A stretch of DNA of 64,000 nucleotides from an uncultured Alphaproteobacteria bacterium (GCA_902524385.1 CABZCZ010000002.1:102596-166595), one strand, 5' to 3'; shown: positions 34,563 through 44,104, numbered from the stretch's first letter. Program-made: numbers and translations. The notes: a model not told the origin generated them from the letters alone.

Positions 34563-35591
34563 ATGAGTCAAAACAAGCCTATAATTTTATTAGATCCATA
34601 TCCAAGAACAATGGACCTACTTTTTTCTAAAGAAAATTTAAAATACTTAAAAAAAAATTTTAAACTTATTACTGCTCCAAATAAAAATAAAAAAAATTTT
34701 TATGAAAAAAATTTACCAAAGGCAGATTATATTTTTGGGCAACCCAATTTACCTTTATCTTTAATTTCTAAATCTAAAAAACTTAAAGCAATATTTAATG
34801 TAGAGAGCAATTTTATGGACAATATGGATTATGATTATTGTTTTAGAAAAGGAATACATGTATTAGCAACATCTCCTGTTTTTGCTCAACCCGTTGCTGA
34901 AATGGCAATGGGACTTACTTTATCAATAGCAAGAAGTATTCATATTGCCCACTCAGACTTTATTTTAAAAAAAGAAAGGTATGGAGGAGAAATTAGTCAG
35001 AATAATTTTTTAATAAAAAATAAAACATTTGGTTTAATTGGTTTTGGTGATTTAGCAAAATCACTTACTCCTATACTAAAAGTATTCTCAAATAATATAA
35101 TCGCTTATGATCCTTGGATTCCTGATAAAGAAATTGAAAAATTGGATGTTAAGCCTACCAGTTTAAATTTGTTACTCAAAAATGCTGACATCATTTATGT
35201 ACTCGCGTCTATTACTTCTTCTAATAAATCTATGATTAATTCTTCAAAGTTTAAATTAATAAAAGATGGATCAGCGTTTGTATTAATGAGTAGAGCAGCC
35301 ATAATAAATTTTGATGATTTTTTTAATTTTTTAAAAAATAGAAATGTATTTGCTGCTATTGATGTTTTTCCACAAGAACCATTTCCTAAAAATCATAAAT
35401 TAAGAAAACTCAAAAATGTAATTTTTTCTCCGCATAGGGCTGGTGCATTAGACAGTGCATTTAAAGAGATGGGTGAATTAGTAATTCAAGATTTAAAACT
35501 GATTTCAAAAGGCCTACCTCCTAAATTATGTAAAAAAGCTGAAAGAGAAACTGTTAAATATTTACGATCGAAACCAGTTGATATTAATTAA
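34563..35591 (+). CDS. D-isomer-specific 2-hydroxyacid dehydrogenase-like protein
   Basis: A 342-residue member of the family with NAD loop LIGFGDLAKSLTP, catalytic Arg in LMSRAAIINFDDF, Glu in FPQEPFPKNH and His in FSPHRAGA. The segment VLATSPVFAQPVAEMAMG matches the usual start of the NAD domain. It is divergent from the dehydrogenase at 31619. It follows iolD after 34 bases and precedes the CUT2 ATPase after 21 bases, so it is probably in one operon with the importer. Its substrate is unknown. Confidence 0.8.
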   Translation: MSQNKPIILLDPYPRTMDLLFSKENLKYLKKNFKLITAPNKNKKNFYEKNLPKADYIFGQPNLPLSLISKSKKLKAIFNVESNFMDNMDYDYCFRKGIHVLATSPVFAQPVAEMAMGLTLSIARSIHIAHSDFILKKERYGGEISQNNFLIKNKTFGLIGFGDLAKSLTPILKVFSNNIIAYDPWIPDKEIEKLDVKPTSLNLLLKNADIIYVLASITSSNKSMINSSKFKLIKDGSAFVLMSRAAIINFDDFFNFLKNRNVFAAIDVFPQEPFPKNHKLRKLKNVIFSPHRAGALDSAFKEMGELVIQDLKLISKGLPPKLCKKAERETVKYLRSKPVDIN

Positions 35592-35612
35592 AATTTATTT
35601 AAAAACATAGTT

Positions 35613-36359
35613 ATGTCAGATCAATTAGTACTGGAAGCTAAATCAGTTTCAAAATTCTTTGGTACTATAACAGCTCTTCAAAATGTAGATCTTCATTTAA
35701 ATAAAGGTGAGGTTCTAGGTGTCGTTGGCGATAACGGTGCTGGGAAATCAACATTAATGAAAGTTTTATCAGGATTATACAAGCCAAGTGAAGGGTCTCT
35801 TTTTTTTGATAAAGAGAAAGTAACATTAAATAGTCCAAGAGACTCTCAAAATTTGGGTTTAGAAATGGTCTATCAAGATTTAGCACTTGCTGGGAACCTT
35901 CCTATTGGCGATAATATTTTTTTAGGAAGAGAACCAACAAGAAAAGTTGGCCCTTTCAATTTTTTAGATCATAAAAAAAAAAAACAGTTAACCGAAGAGC
36001 ATCTTGCAAAACTAAAAATAAACGTAAAGAGTGCTGATCAAAAGGTTGAAGAATTATCAGGTGGACAAAGACAAGCTGTAGCAATTGCTAGAGCTACAGC
36101 TTTTAATGCAAAAATTGTATTGATGGATGAACCAACAGCAGCACTTGCTGTTAAGGAAGTTGGAAAAGTTTTAGATTTAATTTTAAATCTTAAAAAGTTA
36201 GGTGTTAGTGTAATAGTAATTAGCCATCGAATGGATGATATTTTTACTGTTTGTGATCGCGTAATGGCACTTTTTCAAGGAACAAATTTTGCTGAATCAG
36301 AATTAAAAAAAACTTCAAGAGACGAAGTTATTGGATGGATCATGGGGAAAAAAGATTAA
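35613..36359 (+). CDS. CUT2 sugar ABC transporter ATP-binding protein, single domain
   Basis: A 248-residue ATPase with Walker A GDNGAGKST, signature LSGGQRQ, Walker B IVLMDEPTAA and switch histidine in VISHRMDD. It resembles one half of RbsA, whose usual form has two fused nucleotide-binding domains and about 500 residues; this one should act as a homodimer, like FrcA. The stop overlaps the permease start by one base (TAATG). Confidence 0.92.
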   Translation: MSDQLVLEAKSVSKFFGTITALQNVDLHLNKGEVLGVVGDNGAGKSTLMKVLSGLYKPSEGSLFFDKEKVTLNSPRDSQNLGLEMVYQDLALAGNLPIGDNIFLGREPTRKVGPFNFLDHKKKKQLTEEHLAKLKINVKSADQKVEELSGGQRQAVAIARATAFNAKIVLMDEPTAALAVKEVGKVLDLILNLKKLGVSVIVISHRMDDIFTVCDRVMALFQGTNFAESELKKTSRDEVIGWIMGKKD

Positions 36360-37366
36360 TGGATAAGAGTCAAGAATCTTTATTTGTCAGACTAATTCCT
36401 TTTTTTGAAAGGTATGGGATCTTATTACTTATCCTAATAATGATTGCTGTTTTGCATTTGTTACAACCTGATGTGTTTTTATCATGGAGAAATGTAACAA
36501 ATATTTTTAAACAGGTTTCCTGGCAGTCTATGTTAGCACTTGGTGTCTTTATGGTCATTGTAACTGCAGGTATAGATTTATCAGTCGGTTCAATTATTAT
36601 GTTATCATTAATGGGACTAGCTATTGCTTCCAAAGCAGGAATGCCTTGGTACGTTGTTATGTTAGTTGCACCAGCAATTGGATTTTTGTGTGGTATGTTT
36701 AATGGTATTGGCATCACGTTACTTCGAATGCCTCATCCATTCATCATGACACTTGGTACTCTATATATATTCAGAGGAATTGGGAATCTAATTTCAGGCG
36801 GTGTGCCAATAACAGGATTTGCTGAACAGATAAGAGTTATTGGAAATGGTAAAATCAAGCTAGATGCATTTTTTGGAGAAGGGGCAAGAGAATACATACC
36901 CACAAGTTTAATTTTGATGATTGTAATATTTTTTATTTTTTGGATATTTTTAAATCATACAAGAATAGGTAAATGGATCTACGCTATTGGAGGTAACCCT
37001 GGAGCTGCAAGAGCAGCAGGTATTAATGTAGACCGAATTTTAATCGTAGTTTACACTCTATGTGGTTTTTTGGCGGGAATTGGAGGTTTAATTTTAGCTG
37101 GAAGAACGAATTCTGCTTATCCAAATGCTGGTTTACAATCTGAGTTAGATGCAATTGCGGCAGTCATAATTGGTGGAGCGAGCTTTTTTGGAGGCAGAGG
37201 AACAGTATTAGGCGTGTTTGCTGGAGTTATGATAATGGGTATACTCCGAAATGGTCTAAATTTGATGAACGTTAGTGTTTTCTGGCAACAAGTTCTGATT
37301 GGTTCTATTATTATTTTGGCCGTTTATATTGATGTTTTAAGAAGACAACTTGCAACCAGAACATAA
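36359..37366 (+). CDS. CUT2 sugar ABC transporter permease (RbsC-like)
   Basis: A 335-residue permease with many membrane helices. The block VTAGIDLSVGSIIML and the later GNPGAARAAGINVDR and ELDAIAAVIIGGASFFGGRGT are diagnostic for the RbsC/BPD_transp_2 family. A longer frame starts at 36335, but the ATG at 36359 directly overlapping the ATPase stop is the better start. Partner binding protein is the gene at 37456. Confidence 0.92.
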   Translation: MDKSQESLFVRLIPFFERYGILLLILIMIAVLHLLQPDVFLSWRNVTNIFKQVSWQSMLALGVFMVIVTAGIDLSVGSIIMLSLMGLAIASKAGMPWYVVMLVAPAIGFLCGMFNGIGITLLRMPHPFIMTLGTLYIFRGIGNLISGGVPITGFAEQIRVIGNGKIKLDAFFGEGAREYIPTSLILMIVIFFIFWIFLNHTRIGKWIYAIGGNPGAARAAGINVDRILIVVYTLCGFLAGIGGLILAGRTNSAYPNAGLQSELDAIAAVIIGGASFFGGRGTVLGVFAGVMIMGILRNGLNLMNVSVFWQQVLIGSIIILAVYIDVLRRQLATRT

Positions 37367-37455
37367 TATTAAAAAATAATCACTTTCTGACAAACAGTCT
37401 CTTGATTAGATTTTCATTTTTCATTAATGGTTAAAAAAAAAATTTAGGAGGAAAA

Positions 37456-38373
37456 ATGAAATTTTTTATTTCTATAATTACTACTTCAGTATTGTTTTTT
37501 TCAGGTAGCCTTCTAGCAGGCTCACACGCTAAAACAATAATGTTAAGTACCAAAGGACCAGGTGCTGGAAACCCATTTTGGGCTTCAGTAGAAGCTGGTG
37601 CTAAAGATGCTGCTGAAGAATTAGGTGTTAACCTAATTATCCTATCACCACCACAAGAGAGTGATGTTATGGCTCAGGTGGCGCAAATTGAAGACCAAAT
37701 AGCAAAAGGTGTAGACGGTATTGCGATTGCACCAACTGACCCTAATGCAGTTGCACCAATTCTTGATGATGCAATGGCTTCTGGTGTTCCAGTTGTATAC
37801 ATTGATACTAATGGAATTAATGAAGGTGTAACTTTCATTGGAACTAATAATATTAATGGTGCTGCTTTAGCCGCTCAATACATCTGTGATAACGTTCCAA
37901 GTGGCTCTGATGTTGCAATTCTTCAAGGAATGATAACTCAAACTACTGGTCAGCACAGAGCTGAAGGATCTCATAAAGGTCTTGAAGCATGTGGCATGAA
38001 CATTGTTGCTGAACTTCCAGCTAACTGGGATACCGCACAAGGTATGTCAGTAACTGAAGATATCTTAACTGGTAACCCCAATCTAAAAGCAATCTTTGCT
38101 TCTAATGATAATATGGGTCTAGGCGCTATCCAAGCATTAAAAAATGCTGATATGCTAGATGATGTTTTGGTTGTTGGATTTGATGCTAACCCTGATGCTG
38201 CTGCAAGTGTAATGGCTGGTGAAATGTCAGCTACTATTGCTCAGTTCTCATACAACATGGGATATATGGGTGTAGAAAATGCACTTAAATTAGCTAATGG
38301 TGAAAGCATTCCAGATAACATTGATACTGGAACTGTGTTAGTAACTAAAGAAAATGCTGCTGACTTTATGTAA
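37456..38373 (+). CDS. CUT2 sugar ABC transporter solute-binding protein (RbsB-like)
   Basis: A 305-residue periplasmic binding protein with a Sec signal peptide (ISIITTSVLFFSGSLLAGS, then HA-K). Mature blocks NPFWASVEAGAKDAAEELG, GVDGIAIAPTDPNAV and ASGVPVVYIDTNG are typical for the RbsB type that binds pentoses, hexoses or cyclitols. A strong TTTAGGAGG leader precedes the ATG, the same as before the second binding protein at 38489. A strong terminator follows. It closes the ATPase-permease-binding-protein order of this importer; substrate unknown, cyclitol possible because of iolD upstream. Confidence 0.92.
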   Translation: MKFFISIITTSVLFFSGSLLAGSHAKTIMLSTKGPGAGNPFWASVEAGAKDAAEELGVNLIILSPPQESDVMAQVAQIEDQIAKGVDGIAIAPTDPNAVAPILDDAMASGVPVVYIDTNGINEGVTFIGTNNINGAALAAQYICDNVPSGSDVAILQGMITQTTGQHRAEGSHKGLEACGMNIVAELPANWDTAQGMSVTEDILTGNPNLKAIFASNDNMGLGAIQALKNADMLDDVLVVGFDANPDAAASVMAGEMSATIAQFSYNMGYMGVENALKLANGESIPDNIDTGTVLVTKENAADFM

Positions 38374-38394
38374 GTCATCAAGACTATTTAAATT

Positions 38395-38423
38395 AAAAAG
38401 GCCGCAATTTGCGGCCTTTTTTT
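38395..38423 (+). terminator. Strong intrinsic terminator after the CUT2 binding-protein gene
   Basis: An 11-bp stem with GGCCGC/GCGGCC core flanked by A5/T5 (38395-38405 with 38411-38421), a 5-base AT loop and a T-tract. It ends the operon of the first CUT2 importer. Confidence 0.92.
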
Positions 38424-38488
38424 ATTAAAATATAACATTTACATATTGAATTAATTCCTTAAATTGAAATGATTATTTAGGAGGAAAA

Positions 38489-39442
38489 ATGAAAAAATTT
38501 ATTTTAATTATAGCTTCGGCTGTAAGTTTATTAACTTTTTCTTTCTCAGCAAATGCACTTAAAGTAGGTGCTCTATATCTTGATACTGCTGGTTTTTTTG
38601 GTGAGATTAAATATGGTATAGAAAAAGCTGGGGAAGAAGAAGGTATCGAGCTAACTGGAGCGAATTCTCAAAGTGATGTAGCAAGGGAAGCTGAATTTAT
38701 CGATACGCTTTTAGCAACTGGCGTTGATGTTGTAATAATGTCACCAGTTTCAACTGATTCTTCTGTTGCAGCTGTTGAAAGACTTGCAGAAGCAGGTGTT
38801 CCAGTTGTATGCTATAATACATGTTTAAATGATGAAGATGCTAAAAGACTCGCTTATGCACTTGTTACTACAAGTCAAAGAGAGTTGGGTTATCCAGTTG
38901 GTGTTATTGCTGGAAACTGGGCAATCAAAGCTGGTATTGATTTAAAAATTGGTATTCATAATTGTAATAGATACGAAGCTTGTCAGGAAAGAGAAGATGG
39001 TTTTATAGATGGACTAAATTCTACAGGTGTAAATTTTGAAGTTATCAATAACCAAGAAGCCTTTGCAAATGATGTTGCAACTCAAGTTGGTACAGACATG
39101 CTTATTGCAAACCCTGAAATTAACCTAATGTATGCTGCTAATGAAGGTGGGACAATTGGTGCCGTTAATGCTGTTCTGGCAGCAGGACAAATTGGTCAAA
39201 CATACGTAATGGGAACTGATGCAACTGCAGAATTAATGAATTTTGTAAGTGATGGAGAAATTCTATTAGCTGTTAATTCACAATTCCCAAGAGATATGGG
39301 AGCAGGTGCAATGAGAGCTGCACTAAAAGCAGTTAAAGGTGAGGCTATCGACGAATATGTTCAATTAACACCTACTAAAGTATTTACTTCTATAGACAAA
39401 ATAGCCATTGATACATGGTTGTCTGAAAGAGGATACGACTAA
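38489..39442 (+). CDS. CUT2 sugar ABC transporter solute-binding protein
   Basis: A 317-residue periplasmic binding protein with a signal peptide (FILIIASAVSLLTFSFSA, cleavage after NA-L). Blocks GFFGEIKYGIEKAGEEEGI, GVDVVIMSPVSTDSS and AGVPVVCYNT fit the RbsB/LacI-type fold. It has the GGAGG leader seen at the other binding-protein genes. It heads the second CUT2 operon with permease 39483 and ATPase 40475, followed by a desaturase-like gene. A hairpin separates it from the permease. Four cysteines in the mature part, more than usual, could form disulfides. Confidence 0.92.
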   Translation: MKKFILIIASAVSLLTFSFSANALKVGALYLDTAGFFGEIKYGIEKAGEEEGIELTGANSQSDVAREAEFIDTLLATGVDVVIMSPVSTDSSVAAVERLAEAGVPVVCYNTCLNDEDAKRLAYALVTTSQRELGYPVGVIAGNWAIKAGIDLKIGIHNCNRYEACQEREDGFIDGLNSTGVNFEVINNQEAFANDVATQVGTDMLIANPEINLMYAANEGGTIGAVNAVLAAGQIGQTYVMGTDATAELMNFVSDGEILLAVNSQFPRDMGAGAMRAALKAVKGEAIDEYVQLTPTKVFTSIDKIAIDTWLSERGYD

Positions 39443-39452
39443 CTATTTTTTT

Positions 39453-39479
39453 AAGGGGTATCTAAAGATACCCCTTTTT
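39453..39479 (+). terminator. Hairpin with T-tract between binding-protein and permease genes
   Basis: An 11-bp stem AAGGGGTATCT (39453-39463) with its complement ending at 39476, then T residues. The permease ATG is only 4 bases beyond, so the hairpin may both attenuate transcription and hide the permease start. Confidence 0.8.
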
Positions 39480-39482
39480 CTT

Positions 39483-40475
39483 ATGACAGAACAGACTCTA
39501 GAAAAAACTAAAAAGAGAATAAAAATCAGTAATCTGCATGAGATAGGATTGCTTATAGCGTTAATTATTGTCTTACTTTTATTTTCTTTCACTACTGAAA
39601 ACTTTTTTACACAAAGAAATTTTACAAGTATTTTGAGAAGTGCCTCTTATGTTGGTTTAATTGCTTTTCCAATGACTTTTGTCCTTATCACTAGAGAAAT
39701 AGATATTAGTGTTGGACCATCAGTTGCTTGGTCAGGTTTACTTTTTGTAATTTTAATAAAGTGGTACGACTTTGGTTATTTAACTTCAGCTGTAATAGTA
39801 ATTTTATGGGGGACCTTACTAGGGTATTTTATAGGAGTAGCTAGAACAAAATTATTCATTCCTACATTTATTACAACTTTAGCACTATGGAGTGCCTTAA
39901 GAGGCTATTCTCTTTTTGTTACCGAAGGTCGGCCTATAGCAATAAGTAATAAGGAATTTAGATATTTTTTTGGAGGAGATATTTTAGGTTTACCAACAGT
40001 CACATGGATAATGCTTGGAGCTTTTCTTATTTTTTGGTTTGCAAGCAAGTATACTGTTACCGGAACTAACTTCTATGCAGTTGGTGGAAATCCTAAAGCT
40101 GCAAGAAATATTGGTATTAATGTTGATAGAGTAAAGATTTTAGCATTAATAGGAACCAGTCTTTTTTCTGCTATTGTTGGTATATTATTTGTGGCTAGAG
40201 TTTCCTCTGGAAACGCAAATTTAGCAGATGGAATGGAATTTGACGTTATAGCTGCAGTTGTTGTTGGAGGAACAGCACTTGCAGGTGCTGTAGGAACTAT
40301 GACTGGTACACTTCTAGGATGTGTTTTTATAGCAATGATTAGCAATGGATTAATACATTGGGGTATAGATCCTGATTTGAATAGAGTAGTAAAAGGAATA
40401 ATTATTTTTTTAGCTGTTGTAATTAATTCAAATTTTACCTTTAAATCAAATTCAGGTGGACCAAAAGAGGACTAA
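39483..40475 (+). CDS. CUT2 sugar ABC transporter permease (RbsC-like)
   Basis: A 330-residue permease with the family block ITREIDISVGPSVAWSG and the later GNPKAARNIGINVDRV and FDVIAAVVVGGTALAGAVGT. The open frame begins at 39408 inside the binding-protein gene, but the ATG at 39483 is chosen since the earlier start would overlap the binding-protein end and the hairpin. No Shine-Dalgarno is evident, in contrast to the binding-protein gene. The stop overlaps the ATPase start by one base. Confidence 0.9.
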   Translation: MTEQTLEKTKKRIKISNLHEIGLLIALIIVLLLFSFTTENFFTQRNFTSILRSASYVGLIAFPMTFVLITREIDISVGPSVAWSGLLFVILIKWYDFGYLTSAVIVILWGTLLGYFIGVARTKLFIPTFITTLALWSALRGYSLFVTEGRPIAISNKEFRYFFGGDILGLPTVTWIMLGAFLIFWFASKYTVTGTNFYAVGGNPKAARNIGINVDRVKILALIGTSLFSAIVGILFVARVSSGNANLADGMEFDVIAAVVVGGTALAGAVGTMTGTLLGCVFIAMISNGLIHWGIDPDLNRVVKGIIIFLAVVINSNFTFKSNSGGPKED

Positions 40476-41215
40476 TGGAGATTCTAGAATTAAATAAAAT
40501 ATCTAAAAATTTTGGAGCTATAAAGGCATTGGATAACGTTACACTTTCATTAAGATCAGGTGAAGTTTTAGGATTAATGGGAGACAATGGTGCTGGTAAA
40601 TCTACTTTAATTAAAATTATAGCAGGCAATTTTAAACAGTCATCTGGAACAATAAATTTTGAAAATAAAAAAGTTCAATTTTCAAAACCTATGGAAGCGA
40701 GAGATAAAGGTATAGAAGTTGTCTACCAAGATTTGGCATTGTGTGATAATTTAACTGCTGCCTCAAATATTTTTCTTACAAGGGAGATTAAGAGAAATTT
40801 TGGAATACTAAAAATAATTAATTTTTCAGAGATGTTCAAAAGAGCTAAAGATATTTTCAAAGAACTTAAATCTGAAACTTTACCAGATGAGGAAGTGAAA
40901 ATGATGTCTGGTGGGCAAAGACAAGCAGTTGCCATTGGTAGAACAAAATTATCAGCAGCTAAAGTTGTATTATTAGATGAGCCTACTGCAGCAATTAGCG
41001 TAAGACAGGTTGCAGAAGTTCTAGAGTTAATTAAGCAACTTAAAAATCAAGGTATTGCGGTTGTAATTATTAGTCATAGAATGCCAGATGTATTCGCTGT
41101 TAGCGATAGAATAGCTGTACTTAGGAGAGGCCAGTTAGTGGCTAATAAACTAGCGAAAGAAAGTTCACCTGAAGAAGTTACAGCTTTAATAACCGGTGCT
41201 ATTGAAAAAGCTTGA
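40475..41215 (+). CDS. CUT2 sugar ABC transporter ATP-binding protein, single domain
   Basis: A 246-residue ATPase: Walker A GDNGAGKST, signature MSGGQRQ, Walker B VVLLDEPTAA, switch histidine in IISHRMPD. A half-size RbsA-like protein, closely similar to the one at 35613. Its TAATG start is coupled to the permease. The next gene, 21 bases on, encodes a desaturase-like membrane enzyme on the same strand. Confidence 0.92.
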   Translation: MEILELNKISKNFGAIKALDNVTLSLRSGEVLGLMGDNGAGKSTLIKIIAGNFKQSSGTINFENKKVQFSKPMEARDKGIEVVYQDLALCDNLTAASNIFLTREIKRNFGILKIINFSEMFKRAKDIFKELKSETLPDEEVKMMSGGQRQAVAIGRTKLSAAKVVLLDEPTAAISVRQVAEVLELIKQLKNQGIAVVIISHRMPDVFAVSDRIAVLRRGQLVANKLAKESSPEEVTALITGAIEKA

Positions 41216-41236
41216 TTATAGAATTATTTTATAATT

Positions 41237-42208
41237 ATGCATGTAGATGATACTTGGTTTAAACCTGAATTAAATAAAAGATTATTAAAAGATCTTTCAA
41301 GAAAGAGCGATTGGGAAGGTTTAAAACATTTTGGTATTTATTTCTTTTTTTTATTCTTCTTTGGTTTTAGTATTTTTTTAACATGGGGAAGCTTATTAGC
41401 TATACTTCCTCTCATTTGTTACAGTACAATATGGGCCTACAGCCCATCTAACTGGCACGAAACACTTCATAGAACAGCATTCAAAAGTAAATTGTTAAAT
41501 AATGTTTTCTATTATTTAAGCTCATTTATGGCAAATATGGAGCCAGTGAGATGGAGATGGAGTCATACCTTTCATCACAGCCATACTCTTCAAACACACG
41601 GTGATTATGACCACGAAATACAATTGACAAGACCAACAGATTTAATTCATTTCTTTTGTCAATTTATTCCTTTTGGACAACTAATCTATCCGCATAAAAC
41701 TCTTCAGTTCGAAATACTAAAACACTCAATGGGTTACTTAACAGATGTCGTAAAACAGAATGCTCCAGAAAAAGAAAAATCAATTATAATTAGAAATTCA
41801 AGATTGTTTGTTTTGTTGTGGTTATTAATTATTTCAATTTCGATATATTATAATTCTTGGTTACCAATTTTTTTATTCCTACTTCCAAATTATTTAGGAG
41901 CTCCACTAAACCAAATTGTCAACATAACACAACATTTGGGTGTGCCATTTGATGTTAAAGATCATCGGTTAACAACTCATAATATAAAATTAAACCCTAT
42001 CTTTAGTTTTTTATATTATCATATGGAATATCATCTTGAGCACCATCTATTTCCAACTGTACCATCTTATAATCTTCCTAAATTACACAACCTAATCAAA
42101 GATCAAATACCTAAACCACATCCTTCATTATTTTCATTTTGGAAATCAGTTCTTCCATCTGTTATTAAACAAGCTTACAATTCAAAGCATACATACAAAA
42201 TGTATTAA
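41237..42208 (+). CDS. Membrane fatty-acid-desaturase-family di-iron enzyme, copy 1
   Basis: A 323-residue inner-membrane enzyme with the three histidine boxes of the desaturase/hydroxylase superfamily: HETLH (residues 74-78), HTFHH (110-114) and YHLEHHLFP near 280, plus an extra histidine in DYDHEIQ. About four membrane segments separate the boxes. It follows the CUT2 ATPase after 21 bases and has two close paralogues nearby (43076, 49213), sharing an N-terminal W-[FY]-KPEL-x-KR block. Context of sugar transporters argues for hydroxylation or desaturation of a small imported compound, but lipid desaturation cannot be excluded. Confidence 0.85.
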   Translation: MHVDDTWFKPELNKRLLKDLSRKSDWEGLKHFGIYFFFLFFFGFSIFLTWGSLLAILPLICYSTIWAYSPSNWHETLHRTAFKSKLLNNVFYYLSSFMANMEPVRWRWSHTFHHSHTLQTHGDYDHEIQLTRPTDLIHFFCQFIPFGQLIYPHKTLQFEILKHSMGYLTDVVKQNAPEKEKSIIIRNSRLFVLLWLLIISISIYYNSWLPIFLFLLPNYLGAPLNQIVNITQHLGVPFDVKDHRLTTHNIKLNPIFSFLYYHMEYHLEHHLFPTVPSYNLPKLHNLIKDQIPKPHPSLFSFWKSVLPSVIKQAYNSKHTYKMY

Positions 42209-43029
42209 TATTTATCAGATAATTTCAAAAAACTTTCGTATTCTTTATCTTCAATTCCAACAGTGATCTTAGGATCATCAAACTTTTTATCTTCAGTGTC
42301 TCTAATAAACTCCTTATAAGCATTTACTCTTTCAAGATGAAGTTTATCGAACTCTTTTTTAAAGTTTTTATAGATTCTTGAATGTCTTGGTACGTGGCCT
42401 GTGTTGTATCCAAGAATGTCTTGAGAAAATAAATATTGGCCATCACAACCAGAACCACTGCCCATTGAAATTGTTAATAGCTTTACTTTTTTTGTAATTA
42501 TTTCAGCTACTTTTGGAGGAACAACTTCAACCTCTAGACCTATTGCTCCTGCATCATCAAGTTCTAAAGCATGTTCTAATACTTCTATAGCTTCTTTGGC
42601 ATTTTTACCAATAGCTCTAAAACCACCAATCCAATTTACATGACCTGGAATCAAACCAATATGACTAATTACTGGAACTTTTTCTTTTCTTAAGCTTCTG
42701 ATAATACTTGAACTATTATTTGTATAAAATGAATCACAACCAATTGATAACAATTTATAAGCCGCCCTTACCGCTTCATCAGCAGTTGCGTATGATTTTT
42801 CAGGTGCGGCACTCATCAGGTGTGTGTTAGGTGCCGCATCTCTTATTCTTTTAACATCATCTAATTTTCCAAAAATTCCATGGTGCGGCATATCATACGC
42901 TGTACATATCATATCAATCCCAGCCTCTTCTGCCGCTATTGCCTCTTCTACATTATTTACATATACCTCATGAATTTGTCTGACACTCTTAAGCTTTAAC
43001 AGGTCATATACGGTTAGTTTATTTTTCAT
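42205..43029 (-). CDS. PanB-like (ketopantoate hydroxymethyltransferase-family) protein lacking metal ligands
   Basis: A 274-residue PanB-fold protein. The blocks PVISHIGLIPGHVNWIGGF, LEVEVVPPKVAEII and SMGSGSGCDGQYLFSQDILG align with the PanB regions for the substrate loop, catalytic Glu and C-terminal phosphate-like loop. However, the Asp and Glu residues that bind Mg in PanB appear replaced: the first motif reads CTAYDMPHHG, the second HLMSAAPEKS and the third SFYTNNSS. The catalytic Glu region is kept. It probably is not a functional ketopantoate hydroxymethyltransferase but a relative acting on another oxoacid, perhaps as an aldolase. It lies opposite to two desaturase-like genes. Confidence 0.72.
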   Translation of the reverse strand: MKNKLTVYDLLKLKSVRQIHEVYVNNVEEAIAAEEAGIDMICTAYDMPHHGIFGKLDDVKRIRDAAPNTHLMSAAPEKSYATADEAVRAAYKLLSIGCDSFYTNNSSSIIRSLRKEKVPVISHIGLIPGHVNWIGGFRAIGKNAKEAIEVLEHALELDDAGAIGLEVEVVPPKVAEIITKKVKLLTISMGSGSGCDGQYLFSQDILGYNTGHVPRHSRIYKNFKKEFDKLHLERVNAYKEFIRDTEDKKFDDPKITVGIEDKEYESFLKLSDKY

Positions 43030-43075
43030 AAATATTGTTTATTTTTTTTTAATAAAAATTATATATATAAAATAT

Positions 43076-44104
43076 ATGACTGTCATTAGAGATACAAATG
43101 TTTCTGCGGATCTTGAAGCCAAACTAGGTAAGAATATTTGGTGGAAACCTGATCTTGACAGAAAAGTATTAAAAGAACTTTGTGTTAAAAGATCCTTACC
43201 AGGAATTATTTATGTCTCCTTATATTTTTTTGCTTTAGCTATTTCAGGTTATCTAGCATATTACACTTGGGGCACTTACTGGACAATTTTATGGTTTTGG
43301 GTTTATGGAACCATTTACACTTTCAGCGGCGCTTACGATCACGAAAGTCGACACAGAACACTTTTTAAAGAAAGATGGTTAAACGATTTATTTCAATATA
43401 TTTTTTCTTTCATGACAAACTTTGAACCAGTTCGATGGAGATGGACTCACACATTACATCATAGTTACACATTACATACGAAAGAACCTCATGATTTTGA
43501 AATTCAAGTAGATAGACCAAGTAAGTTATTTAAATATTTCGTAAGTTTCATCCCTTTTGGACCTCTATTATGGATACATCAGTCCTATCTAGTAGAAACA
43601 TTAAAAAATTCTCTAGGTATAATGACTCCGGTAATAAGAGATTGTGTTCCAAAAGAACATCAATGGAAAGTTTTTTTATCATCTAGAATTCACATGTTAA
43701 TATGGTTTTCTATAATTTTATTTTCTATATATTTTCAAACTATTTTACCTGTATTATTTTTTCTTTTACCTACTTTTTATGGCAACACATTATTTTTTAT
43801 GTGCGGTTTAACTCAACATGCAGGACTTGCGTTTGATGTTAAAGATCACAGAGTAAATACAAGAACAGTAATTCTTAATCCAATTTTAAGCTGGCTTTAT
43901 ATTAAATTAGAGTATCATATCGAACATCATATGTACCCTCAAGTACCTTGGTATAATCTACCAAAATTACATAAAATTATTAAGAATCAACTACCAAAAC
44001 CAAACTATGGTTTAATTAGCGCCTATAAAGATATTGTGCCAGCTATTATTAAGCAGGCATTTGATCCTAACTACGTTCCTGTTAGAAAAATACCAAACGT
44101 ATAG
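43076..44104 (+). CDS. Membrane fatty-acid-desaturase-family di-iron enzyme, copy 2
   Basis: A 342-residue paralogue of 41237 and 49213. The histidine boxes are YDHESRHRTLF, WTHTLHHSYTLHT and EYHIEHHMYP. It carries about 14 extra N-terminal residues (VIRDTNVSADLEAKLG) before the shared W-W-KPDL block. The stretch QHAGLAFDVKDHRVNTRTV is nearly the same as in copy 1. It is monocistronic in appearance, between the divergent PanB-like gene and a Gfo/Idh gene 61 bases downstream. Substrate unknown. Confidence 0.85.
   Translation: MTVIRDTNVSADLEAKLGKNIWWKPDLDRKVLKELCVKRSLPGIIYVSLYFFALAISGYLAYYTWGTYWTILWFWVYGTIYTFSGAYDHESRHRTLFKERWLNDLFQYIFSFMTNFEPVRWRWTHTLHHSYTLHTKEPHDFEIQVDRPSKLFKYFVSFIPFGPLLWIHQSYLVETLKNSLGIMTPVIRDCVPKEHQWKVFLSSRIHMLIWFSIILFSIYFQTILPVLFFLLPTFYGNTLFFMCGLTQHAGLAFDVKDHRVNTRTVILNPILSWLYIKLEYHIEHHMYPQVPWYNLPKLHKIIKNQLPKPNYGLISAYKDIVPAIIKQAFDPNYVPVRKIPNV

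Noticed and set aside
36370..36717. Minus-strand frame of 115 residues
   Set aside because: Shadow of the RbsC-like permease at 36359; no independent evidence.
39408..39482. N-terminal extension of the second CUT2 permease
   Set aside because: It would overlap the binding-protein gene and the terminator hairpin; the ATG at 39483 gives the normal family length.
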